A stretch of DNA of 64,000 nucleotides from Granulosicoccus sp045106475. Lineage in GTDB: Bacteria > Pseudomonadota > Gammaproteobacteria > Granulosicoccales > Granulosicoccaceae. This document shows positions 45,064 through 53,604 of this stretch, in pieces (the stretch's first letter is position 1; the number at the start of each line of letters is the position of its first letter). The stretch covers positions 1-64,000 of the forward strand of contig JBGCEO010000001.1 of the NCBI GenBank assembly GCA_045106475.1, in the 5' to 3' direction. Made by a program: the position numbers and the translations under genes. A model generated the notes under the pieces. That model made no database searches, had not been told where the DNA came from, and saw only the letters and a program-made list of their open reading frames with translations.

Positions 45064-46155
45064 TTATGTGAGGCGCGACACATCTCCAGAGAGCCATCCC
45101 AGTGGATCACCCGGGCTTACCCCCTCCATAAACGGTAATTTGCGCTCTTTGTGGGTTATCTGATAGACCAGACCAATCCAGTTACCGACCAATGCTTCAG
45201 CACTATCATGCCAGGTGTTGGACAGACGATGAACCACTAGCGCTTCAGGAAAGTCGGGCAGTTGTGTTGAGTTCGATTTTGCCTGCATCAGGCGATCTCT
45301 ATACTCTTCAAGTAAGGCGCTGGTGTGGCGATCAAAGTAATGTTTAGGCATGGGTGGGTACCGATCCAGGTTCCCGGCAACATAAGCGCCTATATCCCGC
45401 TTGTACTCCTTCATCAGACTGATACTGTCATACTCTGGATGCCCTTGAAAAAACACGGTTCGAAAACCATCAGCGCTTACTGCCAGCTGCACACCCGGTT
45501 CCCGCCCCTCGATCAATACGTGTAGACCCGCAGCCCGCAACTGCTCTGCATTCACCTCATTGAAGCGTGAGTGCGGCACAGACACACGTGTATTAATATC
45601 CTGCACAAGTGGATGATCTTTACAAACTACATTGTGTTCGAACACACCCCAGCACTTCTCGGCTAACCCTGATCGCACTATATTGTGTCGAGCCAGCAAC
45701 ACAGAATGAGTAGCCAGGCAGGAACACAAGGTGGAGGTAACATTCGCATCCGCCCAATCGATAAGCTTGCATAAAGGCTCCCAGAAAATTTCGCGACTCA
45801 GATCCGGCTGCGTTACATTTGCACCAGTGATGATGAGTGCATCGAGCCCCAACTCCTGAATTCTGGACAGAGGCTCGTAATACTTGTCTATATGCTCAGA
45901 AGCTTTAGCACCCCTCTGAATTTCATCCAGGGTGAACGGATGAATGTAAAACTGCGAAATAGGGTTGCTTGAACCTACCAGCCTGAAAAACTGTCGCTCC
46001 GTCGCCGCCAATGCTGCATCGGGCATCATATTCAACAGCCCTATATGAAGACTGCGTATGTCCTGTTCCTTCGCTCTTTCGGGCGACAGTATTCGATAGC
46101 CTTCAGCTCGCAGGCGTTCAAAGCTGGGTAAGCCATTGTGTGCAACTAGCGGCAT
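45064..46155 (-). CDS. metA: homoserine O-acyltransferase, MetA type
   Basis: A 363-residue MetA-family enzyme activating homoserine for methionine synthesis. It has LLNMMPDAALAATERQFFRL, catalytic Cys146 in STLCSCLAT, and His239/Glu241 in QGHPEYD. The acyl-CoA selectivity position, Gly in E. coli succinyltransferases and Glu in Bacillus acetyltransferases, aligns to Thr115 in ITGANVTQ, so succinyl versus acetyl cannot be assigned. It follows the P-loop ATPase gene by 9 bases. Confidence 0.92.
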   Translation of the reverse strand: MPLVAHNGLPSFERLRAEGYRILSPERAKEQDIRSLHIGLLNMMPDAALAATERQFFRLVGSSNPISQFYIHPFTLDEIQRGAKASEHIDKYYEPLSRIQELGLDALIITGANVTQPDLSREIFWEPLCKLIDWADANVTSTLCSCLATHSVLLARHNIVRSGLAEKCWGVFEHNVVCKDHPLVQDINTRVSVPHSRFNEVNAEQLRAAGLHVLIEGREPGVQLAVSADGFRTVFFQGHPEYDSISLMKEYKRDIGAYVAGNLDRYPPMPKHYFDRHTSALLEEYRDRLMQAKSNSTQLPDFPEALVVHRLSNTWHDSAEALVGNWIGLVYQITHKERKLPFMEGVSPGDPLGWLSGDVSRLT

Positions 46156-46164
46156 GGATCTACT

Positions 46165-47001
46165 CTAGCCCAACGCATCTGCAATAAGTGATAGAAACTC
46201 ATCCGCGTTAGTGACTTCAAATGCATCACGTGCAGAGATGGTGTAACCATACTGAGTACTTATCGCCTCATAGCGAGGCAGACGTGTTTTGAACAATCGA
46301 GGAAAAACCCAACGAACAAAATCCGCCGGATCGATTTGCGCGGTGTATTCGATATTGCGTTCCAGATAGTAATCAGCCAACTGCTGATCAAGAAATTCTT
46401 CTCGGTAGTAAAGCGGCTTGGGATGTCTCGCTGCCCTCTCGATCAAAAAAGCCTCATCTTCAGAACTGGTTTTTATGTAAACCATCAAGGTTTTCTCAGC
46501 CACTGACTGGATCACCGACTGGTCATCTATTTCACAAAAACTACCGCTGGCATCATTCAGAAAATGATCATAGCCATAGATTGTCTGAGCTTTCTCGGCG
46601 AACGCAGATACATCTTTCATGGCACTGATTTCTGCCTCCAGATGCAGTCTTTGTCGTCTCTTGAATTCGGCCAGATTAAGACCGGCAAGATCCGGATCAC
46701 CCAGCATCCCCAGAAACGTGGACAAGGGCTCTAGATTATCAACGGTTATGTTATTGCTGATGTAGATCGAATCAGATCTGAGCAAGTCCCTGAGAAAAGG
46801 AACCTGCATTGCCTGCATCTTAATGTTGTCGAGTATCGATTCATCCAGGTAGCGAGTACCAATGCGATAATCCACCGAGTAATGAAACCAGTCATCATTG
46901 CGCAGCATGTTCGCCAGGCGCGTTTTTCCAACGCCTGACATGCCCAGCAAGGTGACGCGCTTGTGCGGCCACTCCAGGAATTCACTACGACTCATTCGCA
47001 T
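46165..47001 (-). CDS. P-loop ATPase of unknown function linked to metA
   Basis: A 278-residue protein with a Walker A loop GMSGVGKT (about 20-27) at the N-terminus and a kinase-like fold. A charged middle region (about 105-140) is followed by LMVYIKTSSEDEAFLIERAARHPKPLYY and a YAISTQYGYTI-like tail. I recognise no named family. Cotranscribed with metA, so a link to methionine or sulfur metabolism is plausible but unproven. A kinase is the main alternative. Confidence 0.72.
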   Translation of the reverse strand: MRMSRSEFLEWPHKRVTLLGMSGVGKTRLANMLRNDDWFHYSVDYRIGTRYLDESILDNIKMQAMQVPFLRDLLRSDSIYISNNITVDNLEPLSTFLGMLGDPDLAGLNLAEFKRRQRLHLEAEISAMKDVSAFAEKAQTIYGYDHFLNDASGSFCEIDDQSVIQSVAEKTLMVYIKTSSEDEAFLIERAARHPKPLYYREEFLDQQLADYYLERNIEYTAQIDPADFVRWVFPRLFKTRLPRYEAISTQYGYTISARDAFEVTNADEFLSLIADALG

Positions 47002-47046
47002 GGTTTTTTATCGCCGTTATCAGCGCCTGTCAGGCACTTAGTGTTG

Positions 47047-47919
47047 CTAGCTGGCGAAAGTATCGCATTGCTGTGGATCACCCGAATTCAATCCGCGATA
47101 GAGCCACTCCTGACGCTGTTGGGAAGATCCATGTGTAAATGCTTCTGGTCTCACACTGGCTCCTGCGCGACTCATCAGTGCATCATCACCAATTTTAGCT
47201 GCGGCATTCATCCCCTCTTCCAGATCTCCAGGTTCTAGTAACTGGTTATCCTTATGAGCGTGATGCGCCCAGACACCCGCATAACAATCAGCCTGCAATT
47301 CAGTGAGCACCGAGAGTTGATTGGCTTCGAGCTTGCCAACGCTGCGCTGACGTTTTTGCACGGCCATCGACACACCCAGAAGATTCTGGACATGGTGACC
47401 CACCTCGTGTGCCAGCACGTAGGCCTGCGCAAAATCACCACCAGCCCCCATTTTTTGTAATTCCCTGAAGAAATTCAAATCGATGTACACCTGAAAATCC
47501 CCCGGACAATAAAACGGACCAGCAGCAGAAGAGGTGTAACCGCAGGCAGAATTGACACCTCCATCAAAAATAACCAGCTTCGCAGGGCGATACTGCTGAT
47601 TGGCCTCTCTGAACAGTTTTGTCCAGACATCTTCATTGTACGCAAGCATGGTGCTGACAAAGGCGGTTGCTTCGTCATTGTTGCGTGGCTGGCTTGATGA
47701 CGGCGGAGCGAGCTGTGGCAAACCGCTGACGCCAGAACCACCGCCCCCACCTAATAAAGCGGATAGGTCTACGCCGAGAAACATGCTGATCAGCAATACG
47801 ATGATGCCAGCACCACCACCCAGTTTAAGTCCCTTTCCACCGGGCATTCTTGCGCGACCGGGGCCTGAACCTCGACGATCCTCAACATTAGTACTGCGTC
47901 TGCCTTGTCTCCAGCGCAT
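47047..47919 (-). CDS. neutral zinc metallopeptidase (YpfJ/KPN_02809 family)
   Basis: A 290-residue membrane-anchored protease-like protein. A basic N-terminus MRWRQGRRSTNVEDRRG precedes a membrane helix (about 34-53) and a Gly-rich linker. The zinc motif is HEVGHHVQN (HExxH) with a downstream ELQADCYAGVW containing the third ligand region. Substrate unknown. Divergent from the TatD-type gene. Confidence 0.9.
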   Translation of the reverse strand: MRWRQGRRSTNVEDRRGSGPGRARMPGGKGLKLGGGAGIIVLLISMFLGVDLSALLGGGGGSGVSGLPQLAPPSSSQPRNNDEATAFVSTMLAYNEDVWTKLFREANQQYRPAKLVIFDGGVNSACGYTSSAAGPFYCPGDFQVYIDLNFFRELQKMGAGGDFAQAYVLAHEVGHHVQNLLGVSMAVQKRQRSVGKLEANQLSVLTELQADCYAGVWAHHAHKDNQLLEPGDLEEGMNAAAKIGDDALMSRAGASVRPEAFTHGSSQQRQEWLYRGLNSGDPQQCDTFAS

Positions 47920-48028
47920 CGCTGATCTCCAAATTCTTTATTACACCCCGGAACATCGGGGGCTTAGCTGATATCTACATGGTAGATTGTTGCACGTTTT
48001 TAAACACGGATCAGTCCGTAGAGTGCTT

Positions 48029-48832
48029 ATGCCCAGTGTACTGTCTCCACCATTGATCGACAGCCACGTACACATAGACGATGAACGTCTCAAAAGAGAC
48101 CGGCCCGCTGTTCTCTCAGCGGCCCGGTCGGCTAACGTCATCGCCCAGATAGTACCGGCAATCTCGCAGCGACTTTGGCCGCGAGTCAAAGCGGTTTGTG
48201 GCAATGAGCACGATCTATATGCCTGTTACGGGTTGCACCCTTGCTTTCATGACGAACACAGGCAAAGCCACATCGAGGAGCTTGCGCTCTGGATTGCCCG
48301 GGAAAAACCAGTCGCCATTGGCGAATGTGGACTTGACTATCAGATAGCCGGGGCAGACAAAGCGCATCAGCAGCACCTGTTTGCAGCGCAGCTTGGGCTG
48401 GCTCGCGAATTCGACCTGCCCATTGTCATTCACGCACGTAAAGCCGTAGAAGACGTCATCCGTATGATCCGCTCATCCGGTCACTATCACGGTCTGGTGC
48501 ACAGTTTTAACGGATCTGTTCAGCAGGCTAACCGATTAATAGATTTGGGATATAAGCTCAGTTTTGGCGGTGCGGTAACGTTTGAGAGAGCTCGACGACT
48601 GCGTCAGCTGGTAGCTGATTTACCATTAGAAGCCATTCTGTTGGAGACGGATGCACCCGATCAACCGGATGCCCTGCATGGTGGCCAGCGCAACGAGCCT
48701 GCCTACCTGGTTGAGGTTTGGCGCTCTGTCAGCAGCCTACGTTCAGAAGACGCCATCAGCGTGGCGCATGCAACCACTGAAAATGCCATTGAGCTGTTCA
48801 AGCTGCCCGTCAAAGTGCCAGAAGCATCCTGA
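48029..48832 (+). CDS. TatD-family metal-dependent hydrolase
   Basis: A 267-residue amidohydrolase-fold protein. Metal ligands are in DSHVHID (HxH, near residue 11), GECGLDY (Glu), VIHARKA (His), LVHSFNG (His) and LLETDAPD (Asp). TatD-type enzymes are DNases or D-aminoacyl-tRNA deacylases; which applies is unclear. The ATG at 48029 is chosen over TTG at 47987 because the family starts just before the HxH motif; a GTG at 48023 is also possible. Confidence 0.9.
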   Translation: MPSVLSPPLIDSHVHIDDERLKRDRPAVLSAARSANVIAQIVPAISQRLWPRVKAVCGNEHDLYACYGLHPCFHDEHRQSHIEELALWIAREKPVAIGECGLDYQIAGADKAHQQHLFAAQLGLAREFDLPIVIHARKAVEDVIRMIRSSGHYHGLVHSFNGSVQQANRLIDLGYKLSFGGAVTFERARRLRQLVADLPLEAILLETDAPDQPDALHGGQRNEPAYLVEVWRSVSSLRSEDAISVAHATTENAIELFKLPVKVPEAS

Positions 48833-48859
48833 GCCACACTCAAGAGCTCGATAGAGAAA

Positions 48860-49597
48860 TCAGTAGGGGAATCTATTGACAACGGTAATCTCTTCCATCC
48901 GTTGTTCGATCCAGGCTTGAGTCTCGTCGATTATCTGCGACGCTGTTTTATCGGCACCGGGGATCAGCGGTCCAATGCTGATGGTTATCTCCCCGGGCCA
49001 TTTGATAAAGCCCATACGCGGCCAGAATTCGCCAGCATTCATGGCAACTGGCAGAACATCAGTGGGCACAGTTTGCGCAATCATGGCACCTCCTATCCGG
49101 TAGTTGGGTTCAGCAGCCACAGGACGGCGTGTGCCTTCAGGAAATACAATAATCCAGCGCCCTTTAGATAAGCGGTCCTTTGCCTGTTCACACATTTGCT
49201 GTATCGCCGAGCGGCCGCTCTGTCGATCAATCATGATGAACTTCAGTACATACAGAGCCCAGCCAAAAATCGGAATCCACAACAAAGATTTTTTAGCAAC
49301 ATAAACACCCGGGTAAAACAGCGTTGGTAAAAAATAGGTCTCCCAGGTTGACTGGTGCTTGGACATGACAACGCAGGGCGTATCAGGAATATTGTGTTCA
49401 CCGTCAACTTTCCAGGATACGCCGCAAATGATGCGAAGACCCCAGATATTGGCCTTGTTCCAGATAATGGCAGCCGCGTAGCCCCACTTGAACGATACTA
49501 GCCCCAAAAGGATGACAGGCCCGCCCATAAGCAGCGTTACAAAGATTTGCCAAACCCAGAATATTGCACTTCTAAAGGTTAACCAGAGTCGATACAT
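48860..49597 (-). CDS. plsC: 1-acyl-sn-glycerol-3-phosphate acyltransferase
   Basis: A 245-residue PlsC that acylates lysophosphatidate. It has an N-terminal membrane helix, the H-x4-D box in SKHQSTWETYF (Gln/Ser-rich form HQSTWE with Glu in place of Asp, as in many PlsC), and FPEGTRRPV. Next to gmhB with one base between, as commonly seen with the glyQS-gmhB-plsC cluster. This is the likely housekeeping enzyme in the window. Confidence 0.92.
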   Translation of the reverse strand: MYRLWLTFRSAIFWVWQIFVTLLMGGPVILLGLVSFKWGYAAAIIWNKANIWGLRIICGVSWKVDGEHNIPDTPCVVMSKHQSTWETYFLPTLFYPGVYVAKKSLLWIPIFGWALYVLKFIMIDRQSGRSAIQQMCEQAKDRLSKGRWIIVFPEGTRRPVAAEPNYRIGGAMIAQTVPTDVLPVAMNAGEFWPRMGFIKWPGEITISIGPLIPGADKTASQIIDETQAWIEQRMEEITVVNRFPY

Positions 49598-49598
49598 C

Positions 49599-50150
49599 TT
49601 ATTCGTCTTCCGCAGGTGTTAACAAAGCATCGACATAGCTGGCCAAATCATCGTAGGCTGGTATGTGTTCCAGACCTTTGTTGTTGTCAACAGTTTTCTG
49701 CCCCTTACCCGTACGCACAATAATGGGGGTAGCAGCCGTTGCCATGGCAGCCTGCATGTCACGTAGTGAATCGCCAACCAGCACGACCTTACTCAGATCA
49801 ATATCCAATCGCTCACTGATCGTATAGAGCATACCCGGGGCAGGTTTTCGACAGTCACACTCACTGGAGTCGCTATGCGGACAAAATGCTACAACATCAA
49901 TTTTGCCGCCCGCTTTATTGACCAATTCGTGCATGCGCCGATGAATATCGTTTAAGGTCTCAAGCTCTATCAGACCACGCCCTATACCACTTTGATTGGT
50001 TGCTACGGCGATATGCCAACCCGCTTGATGCAAGCGTGCGATAGCTTCCAGACTGCCCGGAATAGGCACCCATTCATCCGGATGGGCCACAGGTCTTTCC
50101 AGATCTTCATTGATCACCCCATCGCGATCCAGAATAATAAGCTTAATCAC
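49599..50150 (-). CDS. gmhB: D-glycero-beta-D-manno-heptose 1,7-bisphosphate 7-phosphatase
   Basis: A 183-residue HAD phosphatase for LPS heptose synthesis. It has the nucleophile motif LDRDGVIN (Asp8, Asp10), ATNQSGIGRG, zinc-binding CPHSDSSECDCRKPAPGM, and VGDSLRDMQAA. Overlaps the glyS stop by 4 bases. Order glyQ-glyS-gmhB-plsC matches other gammaproteobacteria. Confidence 0.94.
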   Translation of the reverse strand: MIKLIILDRDGVINEDLERPVAHPDEWVPIPGSLEAIARLHQAGWHIAVATNQSGIGRGLIELETLNDIHRRMHELVNKAGGKIDVVAFCPHSDSSECDCRKPAPGMLYTISERLDIDLSKVVLVGDSLRDMQAAMATAATPIIVRTGKGQKTVDNNKGLEHIPAYDDLASYVDALLTPAEDE

Positions 50151-52237
50151 AAGTCTTGGCGTCCGTCGGCTAACTTATCTGCGGGTTTGAGCAAACCCAA
50201 CTCAGCCGTAGCGCAACACAACAAATTCACCTGCTTGAGCAGCGCAAGCCGATTGTTTTTAAGTGCTTTATCCTCATCCATCACCATGACCTGGTCAAAA
50301 AACAGATCGACTGTTTCGCGCAAACGGGCAGTTTCACCCATAGCCGATTGATAGTTGCTCGATTGTATATGCGCTTCGATATCCGGTCGAACCGCTTCGA
50401 GCTGTTTGTACAATGCTAACTCGGCAGCCTCTCGCAACAAACTGGCATCTACCGAATCCGACACTGGACTATCCACTTTCTTGAGAATATTGCTAATCCG
50501 CTTGCTGGCAGCTGCCAGGGAGATAGCTGCAGGCGTTTGCCTGAACTGCTGCATGGCAGAGAGTCTGTCAACAATATCCAGTGGCCGAGTGAGCCCCTTG
50601 GCCAATACAGCTTCGATGGCATCAGCCGCATAACCCTGCTCAATCAGATAACCACGCATGCGCTCAATTACATAGTCAAGCATCCCTTGCAAGTCTGGTT
50701 CTGCAAGTCTGTCCCCATAACTGCTGATCGAGGTACTCAGCAATGACCTGAGATCAACATCATGTTTGCACTCAACTATGATCCGCACAATACCTAACGA
50801 CGCACGACGCAGACCAAACGGATCTTTCGCGCCAGTGGGCTTCATACCCAATCCAAAAATACCCACCAGAGTATCGGTCTTGTCGGCAAGCGACACCATC
50901 TGGGAAACAGCACCCTCTGGCAAAGATCCACCGGCCTGTTTGGGGTAATAATGCTGTTCCATGGCATCGGCCACTTCACTGGGATAGCCATCACGCAATG
51001 CATAGTAGCGGCCACAGATACCTTGCATTTTGGCTAGTTCTTTCACGATCTCAGTGTTTAGATCACACTTGCAAAGACTGACGGCTAACTCAACCTGTTT
51101 GGAATCAACATTCAGACTCGACGCTAACCAAGAACCTATACGCCCCATACGCTCTACCTTATCCGCCACACTGCCAAGTTTTTCCTGAAACAGTAAACGG
51201 GATAACTGAGCTTGATGCTCAGACAATTTGGATTTCTTATCTTGATTCCAGAAAAACATAGTGTCTGCAAAACGCGGGCGAATAACACGCTCATTACCAT
51301 CGATTACGGTCGCAGTATCAACTGATTCCAGATTTGCAATCGTTATGAAAGCGGGCATCAAAGCGCCCCCCTCATCAAGCAAGGCAAAGTAGCGCTGGTT
51401 TTCCTGCATGGTCTGAATAAGCGCCTCCTTAGGGATTTCCAGAAAGCCCTCATCAAATCGCCCAGCCAGTGCGACCGGCCATTCCACTAGCGCATTGACT
51501 TCATCGAGCAATTCATCATCCATTACCGCTGTGCCACCCAGAGCTGCTGCCTGCTGTTGCACCGCTGAAACAATCTCGGTCCTGCGTTTTGCCGGATCCG
51601 CCATCACGTAAGCGCTGTGCAGCGCAGTTTCATAATCGTCTGGCGACGACAGCTCAATCGCGGCCGGCGAATGAAAGCGATGTCCGCGTGTTTGATTGGA
51701 GGACTGCAAGCCCAGCAAATCGAGTGGCAATACCGTATCGCCATGCAAGACCATTAACCAGACGACAGGGCGTAAAAATTCATGACTGCCTGAAGACCAG
51801 CGCATACGCTTGGGCATAGGCATGGTCTTGATCACACCAGGCAAGGCATTCGCCAGCACATCTGACAGAGTTTGACCGGCTTGCTTCTGACGAACAATCA
51901 TCCATTCGCCTTTTGGCGTTTCAATGGTGCTCAGCTCATCCACGCCGACACCTGCTGAACGCATAAACCCTTGCAATGCCTTAGTCGGCTCACCGTCTTT
52001 GAACGCTGCCGCTTTGGCCGGGCCTCTGCGCTCAACTTCAGAGTCAGCTTGCCGTTCACCAACCTGTGAAAAACGCGCAGCGATACGACGCGGTGTTGCG
52101 AAAATCTCAGGCTCGACCGAACACAGCTGACTTTGGTTTAACACCTCAAACAGCGCGCTACCCAGATGCGTTGCAAGTGGCAGCATCGAAGCTGCTGGTA
52201 ATTCTTCACAGCCCAGCTCAATTATAAGGTCAGACAT
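50147..52237 (-). CDS. glyS: glycyl-tRNA synthetase beta subunit
   Basis: A 696-residue beta chain of the alpha2beta2 enzyme, contributing tRNA binding. It opens with the family start LIIELGCEELPA and has MPKRMRWSS, the HD-like region SLADKTDTLVGIFGLGMKPTGAKDPFGLRR and a C-terminal anticodon-binding domain with FFDQVMVMDED. The ATG at 52237 is preferred over a GTG three codons upstream because AGAGG is better spaced. It overlaps glyQ by 8 bases. Confidence 0.96.
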   Translation of the reverse strand: MSDLIIELGCEELPAASMLPLATHLGSALFEVLNQSQLCSVEPEIFATPRRIAARFSQVGERQADSEVERRGPAKAAAFKDGEPTKALQGFMRSAGVGVDELSTIETPKGEWMIVRQKQAGQTLSDVLANALPGVIKTMPMPKRMRWSSGSHEFLRPVVWLMVLHGDTVLPLDLLGLQSSNQTRGHRFHSPAAIELSSPDDYETALHSAYVMADPAKRRTEIVSAVQQQAAALGGTAVMDDELLDEVNALVEWPVALAGRFDEGFLEIPKEALIQTMQENQRYFALLDEGGALMPAFITIANLESVDTATVIDGNERVIRPRFADTMFFWNQDKKSKLSEHQAQLSRLLFQEKLGSVADKVERMGRIGSWLASSLNVDSKQVELAVSLCKCDLNTEIVKELAKMQGICGRYYALRDGYPSEVADAMEQHYYPKQAGGSLPEGAVSQMVSLADKTDTLVGIFGLGMKPTGAKDPFGLRRASLGIVRIIVECKHDVDLRSLLSTSISSYGDRLAEPDLQGMLDYVIERMRGYLIEQGYAADAIEAVLAKGLTRPLDIVDRLSAMQQFRQTPAAISLAAASKRISNILKKVDSPVSDSVDASLLREAAELALYKQLEAVRPDIEAHIQSSNYQSAMGETARLRETVDLFFDQVMVMDEDKALKNNRLALLKQVNLLCCATAELGLLKPADKLADGRQDL

Positions 52238-53186
52238 TAGGCTCACCCTCTTTTACCGGGCTTGCATTAGCGGCATCAGCCTTGAGCAGCGGAAAGCCCA
52301 GGTTTTCACGCTTGCTCAACCAGGTTTCAGCAACCAGCCTCGACAGGGTTCTGACTTTCAGAATATAACGCTGTCGTTCGGTGACGGATATTGCATGCCG
52401 GGCGTCGAGCAGATTGAACGAATGAGATGCACGCAAAACCTGCTCATATGCTGGTAACGGTAGAGCCAACTCGCACAACTTTGCGCAGTCTTTTTCACAC
52501 TGATCAAACTGCACGAAAAGAGCGTCAACATCTGCGTGCTCAAAGTTATAGGCTGATTGCTCAACTTCGTTCTGGTGAAACACATCGCCATAACTAACCG
52601 GACCTTGTGCAGTCTCACCCCAAACAAGATCGTAAACGCTTTCTACACCTTGTACGTACATGGCCAGCCTCTCGATTCCGTAAGCCAACTCACCCAGTAC
52701 AGGTTTACAGGCAATACCACCGCATTGCTGGAAATAGGTGTACTGAGTCACCTCCATGCCATTGAGCCAGACCTCCCAGCCAAGACCCCAGGCACCCAAT
52801 GTGGGCGATTCCCAATTGTCTTCGACAAAGCGAATATCATGTTCGACCGTGTTGAAACCCAAAGCTTCCAAAGAGCCTAGATATAGATCCTGCATACCCT
52901 CCGGTGACGGCTTCATTGCAACCTGAAACTGATAGTAGTGCTGCAGACGGTTCGGATTGTCGCCATATCGACCATCGGTTGGACGCCGGGACGACTGGGT
53001 GTGGCAGGCATACCACGGCTCCGGACCAATCGCCCGCAAAAAGGTGGAGGGATGAAAAGTGCCAGCCCCCATTTCCATGTCATAGGATTGTTGTACAAGA
53101 CAACCCTGTGCAGACCAATAGTTTTGTAACACGGCAATCATGCCCTGAAACGTCTTTACATCTGGCTGCCCGGCAGCGTCGTTCAT
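52230..53186 (-). CDS. glyQ: glycyl-tRNA synthetase alpha subunit
   Basis: A 318-residue class II synthetase catalytic subunit. It has TFQGMIAVLQNYWSAQGC, MEMGAGTFHPSTFLRAIGPEPW, RPTDGRYGDNPNRLQHYYQFQV and a GIERLAMY motif 3. The last 25 residues are less conserved. Transcribed with glyS, gmhB and plsC. No T-box leader is visible upstream. Confidence 0.97.
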   Translation of the reverse strand: MNDAAGQPDVKTFQGMIAVLQNYWSAQGCLVQQSYDMEMGAGTFHPSTFLRAIGPEPWYACHTQSSRRPTDGRYGDNPNRLQHYYQFQVAMKPSPEGMQDLYLGSLEALGFNTVEHDIRFVEDNWESPTLGAWGLGWEVWLNGMEVTQYTYFQQCGGIACKPVLGELAYGIERLAMYVQGVESVYDLVWGETAQGPVSYGDVFHQNEVEQSAYNFEHADVDALFVQFDQCEKDCAKLCELALPLPAYEQVLRASHSFNLLDARHAISVTERQRYILKVRTLSRLVAETWLSKRENLGFPLLKADAANASPVKEGEPNV

Positions 53187-53411
53187 GGTGTATTCAGCTC
53201 TTTCGAAAAAGTGAGCCAGTGTACTTAACCTGCGAGGTTCATGAAACGCTGAATTACCAACACTCCTCGACAGGTGCCTGTGCCACAGCGGCGATGATGG
53301 AAAAAAAGGTCGATCAGCACCCTGAATCGTTCGCCGATTGGTAGCGATACGGTAGACTACGCACGCGCGCGCCTGGATAGTTTCGAGCGGCTTATTTCAG
53401 GTACAACGTAT
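53187..53411. other. intergenic region upstream of glyQ
   Basis: Contains the leftward glyQ leader. An alternating purine-pyrimidine tract GCACGCGCGCGC occurs at 53361-53372. No promoter is assigned and no gene is present. Confidence 0.3.
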
Positions 53412-53428
53412 TGCACCAAATAAGTGCA
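53412..53428. promoter_or_regulatory. NtrC-type site 1 upstream of glnA
   Basis: TGCACCAAATAAGTGCA is a 17-base palindrome matching the NtrC pattern TGCAC-N7-GTGCA. Its centre lies about 129 bases before the predicted glnA start point. Confidence 0.8.
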
Positions 53429-53442
53429 TTAAAAATTTAGTT

Positions 53443-53459
53443 TGCACGATTATAGTGCA
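53443..53459. promoter_or_regulatory. NtrC-type site 2 upstream of glnA
   Basis: TGCACGATTATAGTGCA has the same form as site 1. Centre-to-centre distance is 31 bases, about three helical turns, as expected for cooperative enhancer binding. Centre about 98 bases before the start point. Confidence 0.8.
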
Positions 53460-53522
53460 ATGTAATATCTGATAAATTGCCTATCTTATTGTTTATTAAG
53501 TCTTTTATCATATAAATATAGT

Positions 53523-53538
53523 TGGTACGTACTCTGCA
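53523..53538 (+). promoter_or_regulatory. sigma-54 promoter of glnA
   Basis: TGGTACG-TACT-CTGCA has GG at 53524-53525 and GC at 53536-53537, the exact -24/-12 spacing. Predicted start about 53549, giving a 56-base leader with AGGAAA before the ATG at 53605. The DNA between the NtrC sites and the promoter is A/T-rich. Confidence 0.75.
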
Positions 53539-53604
53539 CCTTTTGGAGCAGAACCGCGTCTCGCGCGCGTATCTACCTACAACAAATAACACAGGAAACT
53601 ACAC

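Noticed and set aside
46156..46164. SAM riboswitch for metA
   Set aside because: Only 9 bases separate metA from the upstream ATPase gene, leaving no room.
53187..53411. T-box or other riboswitch before glyQS
   Set aside because: No specifier-loop or T-box sequence is visible; T-boxes are not typical of gammaproteobacterial glyQS.
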